Made by a program: the position numbers and the translations under genes. Shown one piece after another: positions 10,561 to 22,124 of a stretch of DNA of 64,000 bases. Position 1 is the stretch's first letter; every line of letters begins with the position of its first letter. Origin of the DNA: Pezicula radicicola (taxonomy: Eukaryota > Ascomycota > Leotiomycetes > Helotiales > Dermateaceae); contig PDUO01000056.1 in assembly GCA_003008705.1 (NCBI GenBank), forward strand, positions 233,285-297,284. Reading direction: 5' to 3'. Under the pieces are notes generated by a model. The model was not told the origin of the DNA, did no database searches, and saw only the letters and a list, made by a program, of their open reading frames with translations.

Positions 10561-12949
10561 TAATTTTTAATAGGAAGCAGAAAAGGTTAGGTGATGCGAC
10601 ATAAGATATAAAGTAATTGAAAAAGTTATCGAGGAACATATCTCATGGCTAGAATAGGAAATAGCGATAGCAGTAAGCGAACGAGCGAGCGAATGGTCCG
10701 CGTCACGAACACTAACAAGAAAATCTGCTCCGTGTAAACTTTATGAATTGTTGAAATGTTGTGCCACGGCATTCCAATCTAGTTCAAAAACATCTCTTTG
10801 AAACACCAAGCCGAAGTCCATTTAGTTTAGAAACCAACCTTTGGAATGAAAAATTGAGTAACCGACTCCTTTCTCTAGTGGTTTCGTACGTCCGTCCCGA
10901 AGATGAAATTAATTCGAATGAATTGATTCAGTAGAATTTCGAAGCTGCATACTTGTTTATCATAGCTTGGTATATCGCGAATGAGAATACTTTCAAAACG
11001 GCTCGCATTGTAAATACCACTCCGTGTTACTAATTGTATAGATATTATCGTTAGCAAAGCAGCCATTGTCAAATATTGACATAGCAGGATATAAAGAAAT
11101 CTCTGAATGCATATAATCTTTGAACGTGATGTCAATATTTTGCAAAGCTTTTGTTAGATTCGGAGTTATTCAATCCCTCTCATCATGTGCAGAATTAATT
11201 AGTCTTCGCTGGTGTGAGACACTACGAAAATGCACCTCCGTACTACGTTATACTAATTAGTTGTAAGTGTTTCTATAGGAGATGCTCTCTTAGGGCTGTG
11301 TTCTGTTTCTTCCTTAGATTCCCTAAGAACGCTTGTCAAAATGAGTTATCAAAGGACAAAATTGTATTTGTGTTCGCTTATTTACATTTATTTAAGTAAT
11401 AATAGATATCTAAGGGGCTATATAGATACTATATAGATATACTTAGTTCCAATAACGCTATTCTAAGATAAATATAAAGTCATTAGTTTTACAGATATTG
11501 CTCTTCTCTTCTTGCAAGTCCAAGCAAGCGTCTACCGGACGAAGATAAAAAGTAGAAATAAAAATAAATGTTAATAAGTGATACTCGCCTCTTCTATTGT
11601 ATCTCTTCCTAACCCTCATGTAAGTGTAGGTTGGGAGCATTTAATAGCGAGTATTAAATCTACCTGCTACATCGACGATTGGAATAAGCGTAGTATGAAT
11701 CCTCGATCAGCTGTGCGGAACGCGTCTCCGGTATTCCGTTGCATCCACACCTAGCCTCGGATATACTAGATGACGTCGACTACCTTCAGATCAAAATTGT
11801 AGAAGGTACTCTAAAACGCCGGCCATGGCCATAATCATCCCTAAACATCGGCGTTCGCTGAGAGGTATTATCATTGGGGCAAAGGTCACGATATGGTGCT
11901 CTGTGTGGGGCAGCGAATTGTCTTGTATAGGCCGTTCCATTATGATATAAACTTGAAGCACGGATCCGATGCATCCGCAAAGATTTATCTTGCGTATTTA
12001 AATGAAGAAGCTCAGCCTTGACAAAACATTTCCCATCTTCCTTTTCAAAACACCAAGTGTCACAAGTCAACGTCCATTTCATCACTGTGCCAGTAACACC
12101 CCTCAACCTCGTGTTGAGACCTTCGACTAACTTTCTTCAGGTCTACTCTGTCTCGCCTTCTGCCAGCTTGGGCTCAACCTTCAAGAGTACCCTAGAGCAG
12201 AAGTTTGACACTGGCATAATTGTTTCAAAATCAGTAGGTAGTCTCGTAATCACTGGTATCAACTGATATAACTGATATAATTGTATTCTCAGCCCGGCTT
12301 TATTTCCTCTACTATATTTGTAAAAACAGGAAGTACCAATCGGTTTAAGCAGTACCTAAGCCTTCCTGAATCTAACGTTTAGGTATATCAATATAGCGCA
12401 TATAGCTTAATATATTGCATCCGCAGTAACTCAGCGAGCTAAGCTACTCTACTCTAGCGGAGCCAACGGGGTGGAATGAGTCCTAGTAAGCGAGTCTTGG
12501 CACTCTCTCCTTTCTTTTGGCGCCCGCAGCCGAGCGCTATTCTTACTATCTAGAAATTATTTCTCTCCCCTTCTTTCATAATATATAATATTTACCAAGT
12601 TCTTATTTTATATTCAAACTACTTTTAGGAAATAATTTCAAGCAGGTAAAATGTTAAGATCTCAAGGTCCAAAATACGTAGCTCAAACCTAGATAAGATT
12701 TTATTTTGTACAAGTCATAGACCTAAGTTTTTCTAAGTATGGAGAATCTGATTTCGGTGTCTAGTCGATTTCGGCCTCTACTATATACTAGGATATTCTC
12801 CTTTTAGTTATACCTCCTTCTAAGAGGTATTAACCATATATTTGTTCGACACGTTTATATAATTTTAGGTGTATCTTGTAATACCTTACGTGTGACCTGT
12901 AATACAGGCCAGCCGTGTCTTACTTAGGCTATCGTTGCCGCCTACAGGA
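10561..12949. other. Long gene-poor interval with one coding-like remnant
   Basis: No complete gene is seen. On the minus strand between about 12260 and 11970 a frame reads PVITRLPTDFETIMPVSNF, two closely spaced stops, then LNTRLRGVTGTVMKWTLTC and CFVKAELLHLN; this is coding-like but unrecognised. Sequence around 11400-11470 and 12550-12620 is AT-rich. The rest shows nothing I can name. Confidence 0.4.
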
Positions 12950-15905
12950 CTATCGTATCTCAAGCCTTTCTATCTTAACACTTTTATTAAGGTCTTCTAA
13001 CCTCATAATGTTGCTCTTTTTCTTTTCTGAGTTAGGCATAAATAGTCTGTCGACGTATTGATACCACTTCTCAGATGCCTTCTCTCGTTCTCTCAAAAGT
13101 GCAATATTTTTCGCTACTCCGAGAATCGCCGCTACGAGGCCCTTTTCCGCTGCATGCATATTTGTCAATGCGAACCGTCCCTTGTGTGTATAGACCAAAT
13201 CGTAACTGTCATGGATTTCACGTTCCATTGACTTATAAATGGAGAATTCGTAATCAGACCGTGCTTTTGACAATTCACTCCATTTGAGGACACCAGGTTT
13301 AATGTCAGTAGGAATTCCCCTGGTGTATTCCGGGATATCGTCATCGACGGAGATTTTCCATGCGAGAATGGCCAAAATGTCGGCTCTGTCGGTATTCCTT
13401 ACGGATATTGTATCCCAGATAGCCTCGAGGTTTAACATGTCGTTGTTCTTGCTGTATAGTTTAAACATGGTTCGACCCATTCGGGCCAAACAGATTGCGG
13501 CTGGCTTGATAACACCGTCATAAATGTTGTCTCCAAAGTTGAGAGATATACCAAACGCTACTTTGTCCATGGGATAGCCGTTCACCCAAAGTGTGGTGGA
13601 TATCGTACTTCGCTCTCCCTGAATCAAATGATCAAACAGTCATGCCCCTAGGAACACTATGTCGTGGCTGAAATTGGTATCCGTGGCTGTCCAATTCGGG
13701 ACCCAAGATGTCAAATCTACAGCTCTGATCTTTCCATGGTTGCACACAGTCCACCAGTAGCCCAACGCCTGCTTCTTCCGTATCATATATCGTGTTGCAT
13801 TTATGAAGACTTCTTGAGCGGCGAGACTGTAACCAGTAACCAACTCATCTCCGGTATTGCTCAAAATCCCCAGAGTAGCATAATCTTGTCTCGAGGATCA
13901 CTTGCACAGAGATACCTCCTCATGTCAGCCAAATAGTTAAGATTAAGTCCGCCAAATTCACTGAACGAAGCTTTGCATCGGACAATTTCCAGAAAACTGA
14001 ATGACTTGAGTAACCTGTAGCAACTGCGGGACACGAGAGCGGTTTTCAGATTTTCCCAATCACACTGGTACTGTCCACATACTAGTCTGCATCTAGAGCC
14101 ATTTAGGAGTATCTATTAGAAGATCCAAGCTCGAGTAAAGTGGGGACGATGATACAATTCTGCCATACCCTCAACAGCGAACTTGTCAACTGTTTTGGAC
14201 AGAAGATCCCGGACTCGCCATCCCTCTCCTCCTCGGTGGCGGATGTCGCCATAAGGCTAGATCATCTGTTCGTAAGCCTGGAAAAAGTTGGCAATGCTGG
14301 CAAATGCAGTTTTGGTGTGCTTGTTCTCTTCCCCAATCCACATTAACACGCGTTCAGCCTGGCGATAGATGCTTGTCATTAATGCGACCTGCCGACCACG
14401 CTTAAGTTGAAAGTTGAAGTTGAAGCCGCCTCCCCGGCCCGTTCAACAATGTTGTTCTGACTTGTGTAGACCGCGTCAATCTATAGTATCCTAGGTTCTG
14501 TTGGTGATCTGAGTTTCTTCGAAACCGCCTTCAAATTCGTGGTTATGAGGAAGTCATAGCCGTTACATTGAATAGGGATAGTTCCCGTCTTCTCTCCCCA
14601 CTCGTATGAGAGTGCTTCGTCTGATGGCCTTTGCCTTATTGGGTTCAACCTCACTGAGAAGAGTTCTAATGATATAATATCCAGAGATTTGCCAGGACGG
14701 GGCTCGACTAGGCGAATAAACCCTTCGTCATCGAGAAGAGATTCGTACTCGAACGACTTTTGACTTAGGAGTTTGTCGGCGTCAAGCCGCCTCTCAAGTG
14801 CCAGTGACTTGGCTGTCTGCCTCACAGTTGTAGCCTTGGGCAGGAGTTGGACCGCGACATCATAACCTACTCCTTAGCATAGGAGATGGCAGTTTGTTTT
14901 GTGTCGTCCCTGAAATCAACATCCGCACCCGCTTTAATTAGTACTTTGATGACCATGGTATACCCTCTAGCGGCTGCTAGCATCAGAGCTGTCATCCGAT
15001 CATCTGAAAGGTAGTTCACGTCTGCCCCATATTCCAAAAGCAACTCTACAAGCTCTTCGTATCCATCCTTTGCAGCAACACAGAGCGGCGACCGATTTTT
15101 CATACATTCAGGCCTCATGCTCGCTCCCGTTTGTAGCAGTAGCTTTGCTGAACCTCGATGACCGAAATTCGCTGCAGAAAACAACGGCATACGACCCTAT
15201 ACGTCTTCATATTCGACGTTGGCCCTGTGATTAAGGAGCAGAGAGAAAATCGCATTGTGGCCAGACTGTGCTCTGGAAGCAAGGGCGAACATCCTTCCTT
15301 GTCCTTTGGTACTGCTGTTGCATCAAGATGAAGCAGAAGCCTCACAACCTCTACTTGGCCCGATTTAGCCGTTATACACAGAGGCGTCTCGTAATTGTCG
15401 TTCTCCACTTCAATACCCCCGCCATTTCCTCTCAAGAGGTCTATTGTGGAGGTGTGCCCCTGTTGTGCGGCCCACCACAACGTCGTCTTTCCTTCCTTGT
15501 CGGCGCATGCTCAGCAGCCAGGCCCAAAAAATTCCGACCAGAACTATTTGTGGAGTTAACTGGAGCGCCAACACGGAGTAAACGTTTCATGTGGGCCAAC
15601 TTTCCAATTCTAGTGGCACTCGCTAGATGTGTTTTGTAGTTTTCGGCCTTTGAGTATCTCTCTTTCCCTTTGGTATCACGCTCAGGAGTGCTATCAGATT
15701 GAGCACCGGAAGGTTCTTTGGCATTATGTTGTGGCGGCAAATCGACCACCGCATCGTGTCCATACTGTCTTGCTAAAGACAGAGCTGTGTCCCCAGATTC
15801 AGACTCCACATCCGCCTTGGCGACATGCCGGAGGAGTAGAACGACCATTTCAAGATGACCTTGGTATGCTGCAAAGATTATGGCGGATTTTTCATAGATA
15901 GTCAC
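12950..15905 (-). pseudogene. Ankyrin-repeat / HET-domain protein, multiply frameshifted
   Basis: HET-domain proteins mediate heterokaryon incompatibility or related cell-death responses. Reading the minus strand, ankyrin repeats run from 15905 to 14867 (HLEMVVLLLRH, DTALSLARQYGHDAVV, TTLWWAAQQGHTSTIDLL, ETPLCITAKSGQVEVVRLL, SPLCVAAKDGYEELVELL, TALMLAAARGYTMVIKVL). They lead directly into GYDVAVQLLPK and the HET domain (FIRLVEPRPGKSLDIISLELF, DEALSYEWGEKTGTIPIQCNG, FLITTNLKAVSKKLR). Weaker, broken sequence follows to DPRDKIMLLWGF, LTSWVPNWTATDT and a long C-terminal frame ending at 12950. Breaks: frameshifts near 15480, 15300 and 14870, an in-frame stop near 15195 and another near 14480, and a stop near 13640. 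The architecture ANK-HET is clear; the gene is dead. Confidence 0.85.
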
Positions 15906-15972
15906 ACAGCTTTATATTATTTTTTCATAATCTTTTATTATTAAAAAAAAACTATATATTTAATATATCTAT

Positions 15973-17047
15973 CTATTCTATTGTATACAAAAATACTACC
16001 TTCCTTACCGCCAACGCCCCCTCGCCCTTAAGTAGCGCGTTAACCTCACTAGGATGCACCACTAGAAATATAACCATTGTACCCCACATCAGAACCGAGT
16101 CAAAGATATACAAAAAGATTTCATGCGACATTAACGACCCATCTCTGCCCTGCGCATACTCAATCAACCTAAACGCACACCGTATCAAAATCAAGAAGCT
16201 AGTGCCATATAAAGCAAATATGTGTTTCTGCCAAGGGATCGCTGGTTCGCTCAAGAGCTTCTGCGTCGGTCTTCGGCGTACTCGCAGGTGGAAGATGGCG
16301 GCTGTGATAATAAAGAGGAGGAAGAAGAGGATCTGGACTACGAGTCCGCAGAGAATGATGGTCTGACCGGTATGTATTGCGGATTGGCTGTGGCCTGCCA
16401 TGCTGCCAGCGCCTAGTGTTAAGAAGAAACTAGTTAGCATGCTAAACTTATCTCATATGAAGCGATAGATTTACCAATAGCTTGCGCCAGAAATGACACG
16501 ACATCACCGGTGACAAAGAGTTTCGTCAGCCATCTCCTCGAAATGATAGACTGCTTCTCGCCGTGTACGAGGAGAATAATGCGGCCGAGTTCCATATAGA
16601 TACTCGCAGCAAAGAGAGCGGGTGCGACGAGTAAGAGTAGATGTTGGATAATGAATGGCCCGATCGTCCAGTTTGGGGTTTCTTGGGCGGATAAAGTTCT
16701 CTGTGATTGAGGCTACTTTAGCTTCTGGACTTTGATTACACTTTTCGTGCGTTAAAGCATGGGACTTAGAAGAAACCTACAGCTATATAGCCAGCAAATT
16801 CGACTAGAAGTCGACGTGGTTAGCATAAGTCTGAAAACAGGACTTTCCCAGGTATAAAAAGAAGCTTCATTTGCAAGTTAGTATGCTACTTACAATAGCC
16901 ACCCACTAGAAAGGGGATCAAGAACCAGGTTCGCGTTTGTACGAGCTGGTAGGTGTGGGTGAAGGTGGCAATACCAAAGAGGATGGCGAAGAAAATCGCA
17001 GCACCCACAGAAGGGTCGTAGTTGTAGAGATTGGCGGTCACGGCCAT
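15973..17047 (-). CDS. RTA1-like multi-pass membrane protein, intact
   Basis: Four exons on the minus strand (16894-17047, 16781-16803, 16475-16700, 15973-16412) join to 280 residues. Exon 2 is only 23 nt but keeps phase and restores the family phrase GGYFEFAGYIARTLSAQETPNW when read across splices. Conserved features are VAPALFAASIYMELGRII, the catalytic-like core GEKQSIISRRWLTKLFVTGDVVSF, FRLIEYAQG and a final MWGTMVIFLVVHPSEV, with about seven hydrophobic segments. RTA1 family members (RTA1, RSB1 and relatives) are plasma- or vacuolar-membrane proteins linked to lipid translocation and sterol-analogue resistance; biochemical activity is unsettled. The gene is divergent from a zinc-cluster regulator 507 bp away, suggesting shared control. 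Confidence 0.92.
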
Positions 17048-17554
17048 GGCGAAGTTGGTTCCCGCTTTCGTGCGGACAGTGAAAAAGATTGAAGATTGAA
17101 GAGGAGTAGAACAATGAGATATAGCATGGCAGACAGACTGGAAGGACTGAGAACTTAGAAGTTTTTATATGTATTACCATTGTATCCTCCTATGGCTGAA
17201 ATCAATATTATTCTCGTTCTCGCTGTCGTTGTCGTTCTTGTTGTTACCACTGTAGTTTTGATTGTCAGGGGTAAAGTCGGTTCGGGTTGCTGTTAGCTGG
17301 TCGTTAGCTGGTCGTTATTGTTCATGTTATTGCTCTCGTTCTCGTTCTCGCTTGAAACTGCCCCGTCGCTACTCGGTAATTCTTCTGCCTATGACTTCGT
17401 GTCAGACCTTGCTACTTCACCCTCTCTTCCTTCACACAACCAACGTACACTAGGGCATTGCACAACGATTCTTTGAGCTCACCAGTGGCTGTAACATTCT
17501 CTCGCCCCGCCCCAGCCTGCTCTTCACAGCCAATGCCCCGCCCCAACGCAGAAT
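17048..17554. promoter_or_regulatory. Shared divergent promoter region of RTA1-like and zinc-cluster genes
   Basis: 507 bp separate the two start codons. The stretch 17215-17360 is rich in CGTTCTCGTT/GTCGTTGTC pyrimidine repeats and has a direct duplication of TTAGCTGGTCG near 17293-17315. I find no classic TATA box that clearly serves either gene and no TCGTATA sterol element. Regulatory use is inferred from arrangement. Confidence 0.4.
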
Positions 17555-18941
17555 ATGGCACCACGGAGGGCACACAAGAAATCCCGAAATGGCTGTGATA
17601 CATGCCGTCAACGACGTGTCAAGGTAATGTCGAATCGCTCCCACGTCCGATCAATAGAGCCGTTCACATTGCGCCTTTAATTGCTAACGTGTTCCAGTGT
17701 GACGAACAGGGACCGCCATGTACAGGATGCGCCGTCCGCAACTTGGATTGTCAATTTACAAGGCGCCTGGCGCGAGCCCCGGCGCGGACTGCTAATATCG
17801 AAGCGCCAACCCAGAGCCCAGAGCAGCAGCCGCAGTCTATGAGGCTGCTTGAACTAGAGCTCCTGCATTACTATTCGACGAGAACGTACCAAGGCTTTGC
17901 CTTGTTGTCACATGACCAGGCGCTCTGGCAAGTCTTCACAGTCGAGGAAGCCTTGAAGTTCGACTTTCTCATGAAAGAGATCTTCGCCTTAGCTGCTCTA
18001 CATAAAGCTACCGAGACGCCGGAGTTAGCCTTGAAATACGTCAATCATGCTTTGGAATATCAAAATGAAGCCTTGGCACTTTCCCGCGATGCACTTTTAA
18101 ATATTAACCAGGAGAATAGTGGTGCTGTTTTTATCTTCTCCATCATGACGATGATCTTTGCGATTGTTCCGCCTGAGTCGGTGCCGACGATAAATATCAA
18201 GGGTCCTTTGGAGAATATCCTTGTGCTTTTCGAGTTTCAGAAAGGCACGGCCTCGCTCGCAAGTAAGTCTCGTTTTAAATAAACAAGCCGTTGTAGTTTC
18301 CTTAAGTAGTGCCTGTAAGCTTCAGAGACCAGGCCTCCTATAAAGCGTCGCCCGTATCTGTATTCGAATTCTGAACGCCAATAACTAATCTTGAGCATTT
18401 TTTGTCTATAGATATCTGCAAAAACTGGCTCGAATCGGGCCCTTTTCGATGGATTTTCGGGCCGAAATCCCCAAACAACACTGTCGGCACCGATGACAAC
18501 TTTAACGCAGCTCTCACGCGCCTGGAAGAGCTAAACAACGACTATACTACCACCGACACTAGCAGCCCTGCGATCTTCTCCCACGCTATCAGCAGCCTCT
18601 CATTCTGCTCTGTCGGCAGTAAAGGCCGTATCTTGGCCTGGCTCGCTATGGCAGGGCAAGATTTCTTGACCAAACTGAAAGAGGATGAGCCTATGGCGCT
18701 GCTCATTCTACTGCATTGGGCAGTGCTACTCGAGACATTAGGTGAACTCTGGTGGGCCAGGAATGCGGGGAAGAGGTTGGTTGAGGATGTGGCGGCGGTT
18801 TTAGAGAAGGTTGCCCTCAGCTCTAGTTGTGGCCATGAGCCAAGGTGGGCCGAGGCAGTTGGGTGGGCGATGTGGGCGGCTGGAGTTGGAGGCGGTGGCG
18901 AGGGCGCGATGGTGGTGGAGGCCGTGGAGGTGGCTAGGTAA
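17555..18941 (+). CDS. Zn(II)2Cys6 transcription factor, UPC2-like
   Basis: Three exons (17555-17623, 17698-18262, 18412-18941) join to 387 residues. Exon 1 begins MAPRRAHKKSRNGCDTC and the zinc cluster is completed across intron 1: Cys14, 17, 24, 31, 34, 41 with spacing CX2CX6CX6CX2CX6C. Intron 1 carries a TGCTAAC branch site. The LLELELLHYYSTRTYQGF segment after the cluster and the short (under 400 aa) length are typical of fungal sterol-uptake-control-like (UPC2/ECM22-type) regulators. The C-terminus ends in Gly/Ala/Val-rich sequence (GVGGGGEGAMVVEAVEVAR). It is a nuclear DNA-binding regulator; its likely target is the divergent RTA1-like gene, by context only. Confidence 0.9.
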
Positions 18942-19362
18942 AAGGCGCCACAAAACTTATCAAGTCCGGTAAGCCAAGTTCAAGGACCAGAGGACCAAGA
19001 GCGTAAAAAGGGAAACACCCTCAAACCTGGCTCCAGACGGACGCGCATTCCAGGACGGGGAGGAAATTCCCTTATCTCCTTCACCTATCGATCAGCTTCG
19101 CTATAGTGGGGATTAATTAAGTACCAAAGTTACCTTCTACCTTACATTCAAATTCCACGAAATTCTAGCAATTTATAAGGAATAATCCTTTCGACTGCTG
19201 GAAAGCTCAATTTTAAACGAGTGTTCTTTGCCTGACTTGTATCTTGGCCTTACTGACTTCTTCCAAGATGACCAAAAGTTCTGCATCTTGCCCTTGACGG
19301 TAGACTGTAGTCATAACCCTTTCTGAATACGTGAAGGAAGCTCCATCGTCTCCCAATTTCTG

Positions 19363-20866
19363 TTGTATACTGTGCTTGCAACTTCCTTTCCCCATGTCGG
19401 AAAACAATTAGACGATTCCAATATGTCCGAGATGATGGTAAGACATAGGTCAACTGTGATTGGCTTATACTCGAAGGCGCTTACTGGATCCACAACCGGG
19501 CAATTACCGTCTTTGCTTGACACAGCATTGATATTGATGGCACTAGAAGTAAGAATTTTCGTTGTATCTTACTTAGAGCTCGTTACTATGTCAACTATAA
19601 TTCCCCAAGCAGTCTTTTCGAAGAAAAACGAAAGAAAGGAAAAGTAAAAGAAGAATTAGAATAAGTTGATTTCTAGGGACTTTTCTCTAATCTCCAACTA
19701 CTGGATTCGCTGCTGTAATTAAAGTACCACTGCGTCAGTAAGCACTGTATCCCCTTGAAACAATGGATCTTTCCAGTCCATGCTTTTAAGCGAGGTAAAT
19801 ACAAAGGTTGTACCGCTTAATGAGGACTGAAAAGACTTATGAGTATGTTTTGAGTTTAATAATGAGTCCTGGGTGGAATTTCATAAGATATTAATCTTTG
19901 ATAAAGAGCAAGGGGGTTTTCGGTGAAGTTGCTAACTTTAACTCACAGTCAGTACAATCTGCTATTGGGATGTACTGTACAAAATTTATCTTACTGGCGT
20001 CAGAAGTCTCATCGAGACGACAGGAGGGTCTAGTATTCTTGCTGATGGACCTAGACTAAGATCACAAGTGGCCATGTTTATTTGGTAAGTCTTACACCCA
20101 TCCTTGTTTTCATCTCTGATGCGAGTCATAGGTACGACACCACAATAGCCATGATAGCTAGAGAGAATCCCGAACTTCCTCTTTCATATCTTGAGAATAT
20201 CCTCCGACACAGTAGAAATGATAAATGGTCCTTCTACGATCTTACAGGTTGTGCCGAGGAGCTCATTATAGCGATGGTTAAACTCGCTAGACTTGCTCCC
20301 CAGAATGAGATTGCAGTATCAAACGAATGGTTGATATTTGATTGTGCTGCAGGTTGATGAGGTTGAGGAAGTCATCAAAGAATGGCCGAACCCCCATCAT
20401 ATACTTACAACTGAAAGCGGTGATGAAGAAAAGCTCAACGCAATAAAGGGTCAGTATCACTGTGCTGAGGCATGGAGATCTTCACTACTTCTTTACATTG
20501 CACGCGTATTCAGATGGAAGCGGACTTGTGCTGTGCCAAGCGTAATTGGCCACACAGCGAGAATCGTCCTCGATCATGTGCGCTATATTCCTCGGTCTTC
20601 AGTCATACAAAAACAGCTCTTGCTTCCCGTATTCTTTGCTGCTGCTGAAATCCGGAAACAACATGATCGAGAAATTTGCTATCGAGTATTGCTGGTGGTG
20701 GACTCAACGCTCCGGATTCTTGGTGTTCGCTAGTGTGGAGACCATGCTTGAAGATATTTGGAAGCAGCATGAGATGGAGAACACTTCAAACTTTTGGTGG
20801 GACATTTTACTTAGCGAAAGAAGAAAGTCTTACGGTGTTCCTGCTCCTCAGATCCTTCTAGGATGA
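19363..20866 (+). pseudogene. Fungal_trans_2-type regulator, decayed
   Basis: Segments in order match the C-terminal domain (PF11951) common in fungal zinc-cluster regulators: MSEMMVRHRSTVIGLYSKAL and LPSLLDTALILMALE (19363-19550), then, after a long spacer, SLIETTGGSSILADGPRLR and SQVAMFIW (about 19995-20079). An intron (20080-20111) leads into YDTTIAMIARENPELPLSYLENILRHSR, a short intron near 20318-20353, VDEVEEVIKEWPNPHHI, then LLLPVFFAAAEIRKQ. A frameshift in a run of A near 20672 separates this from EYCWWWTQRSGFLVFAS and a normal C-terminus PAPQILLG. No Zn2Cys6 domain is recognisable upstream, and part of the middle is missing. Confidence 0.75.
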
Positions 20867-21071
20867 AACATTTCTGCTAATAGCGGCTCAATAAGAAATC
20901 TTTCCTCGATCCGTAGGGTGACGGCAAAATGATTTTCAAAGCTGGGGAATAGCTACCAATTTTGATTCAGTAGTTACATGGTCTATTTCAAAATATGTGA
21001 TAGCAATTATTGGCCTTATCACTCCTCAATGTTGAAGTGAAAGAAGGTATTGCCCCCTTTCTGCTCGCTGT

Positions 21072-21770
21072 GCCGACGATTTCATAAATCGCTTAATTCG
21101 TGAATCGGTTTTAGATTTAGTAAAACACAGATTAGCTTCGTTAAATTCAGTAGACAGCCTATAACTGCAGGGCTTACAGAGGCCTATTGTATAGCCTATC
21201 GGGGCGCTAAGGCCCTATAATTTAGGTAGTTAACTAAGGTAGTCTTAGAAAGTATTAACTACCTACGAAAAGATAGAGTAAGGGATAAAGTACTTATACT
21301 ACTATTATATTATTAGGCTCATTTACTACACTGTTATAGGTATTTACTAATTTATAAATTATATATTATGGAAATATAGAACAGGTAATGCTACGAGTAG
21401 TACTCTGAGTGAGGCCTCAGGTAGACCCGAACAAGGTCTAACTATAGGCTAGAACTACTATTACCTAATACTCTATATAGTGAGGCTTCTGGCTATATAT
21501 TGTAGAGTAGTCCAATTCAACCTAGTGTTACCAACCCCAAGTGCTATGTCTGACGCTATTTGAACCCATTCCTACTTCCTGTATTACTAGTAACAGGTCA
21601 CCCCTTTCAATAATATAGATTATTAACTTAAATATTATTATAGAACAGATATAATAAATGCCTTCTTAATTGTTTACTTAAGAGTAAGGAAGGAAAAGAG
21701 GGGTGCTACTATTAATAAAGCTCATAATTCTTAATATGATAGCGTGAATTTAAGCGACTCATGAACTCCT
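21072..21770. mobile_element. About 700-bp AT-rich element with degenerate terminal inverted repeats
   Basis: The left end at about 21072-21105 (GATTTCATAAATCGCTTAAT) is matched in inverted orientation by the right end at about 21745-21770, which on the minus strand reads GAGTTCATGAGTCGCTTAAA. The interior is AT-rich and non-coding. A third copy of the same end sequence occurs at 32092-32125. This fits a non-autonomous DNA transposon (pogo/Tc1-like ends), but class and target duplication are unproven. Confidence 0.5.
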
Positions 21771-22124
21771 TGGTACATCGCTTATTCGTTGCAGATTACG
21801 AGCGAGCAAGCGAGAGTGGTTGGGTGCAGATTAGGTTGGTTGGTCCTTTGCTTATCTCTCCTTCCTAGGTAGGAAATAGCCTTCGGTCGTCATTCTCTCT
21901 ACGGCCAACCCCACGAATAATCAGTGGGCTTCTGTCGGGCCTTGATATGCAGTCTTTTGTGGTACGGCGCATCAGCATCAGCACTAACTAGTGCAGAATG
22001 ATATCATTGTCTACTTGGGGGTTCTTAGTTAGAGATCTTTATTTTGGAAACAGCGTGTTCTTACTCTGATTTATGGACCCTTCTCTACAGTCTTCCTTGT
22101 CCACAATTTTGTAACATAGCAATC

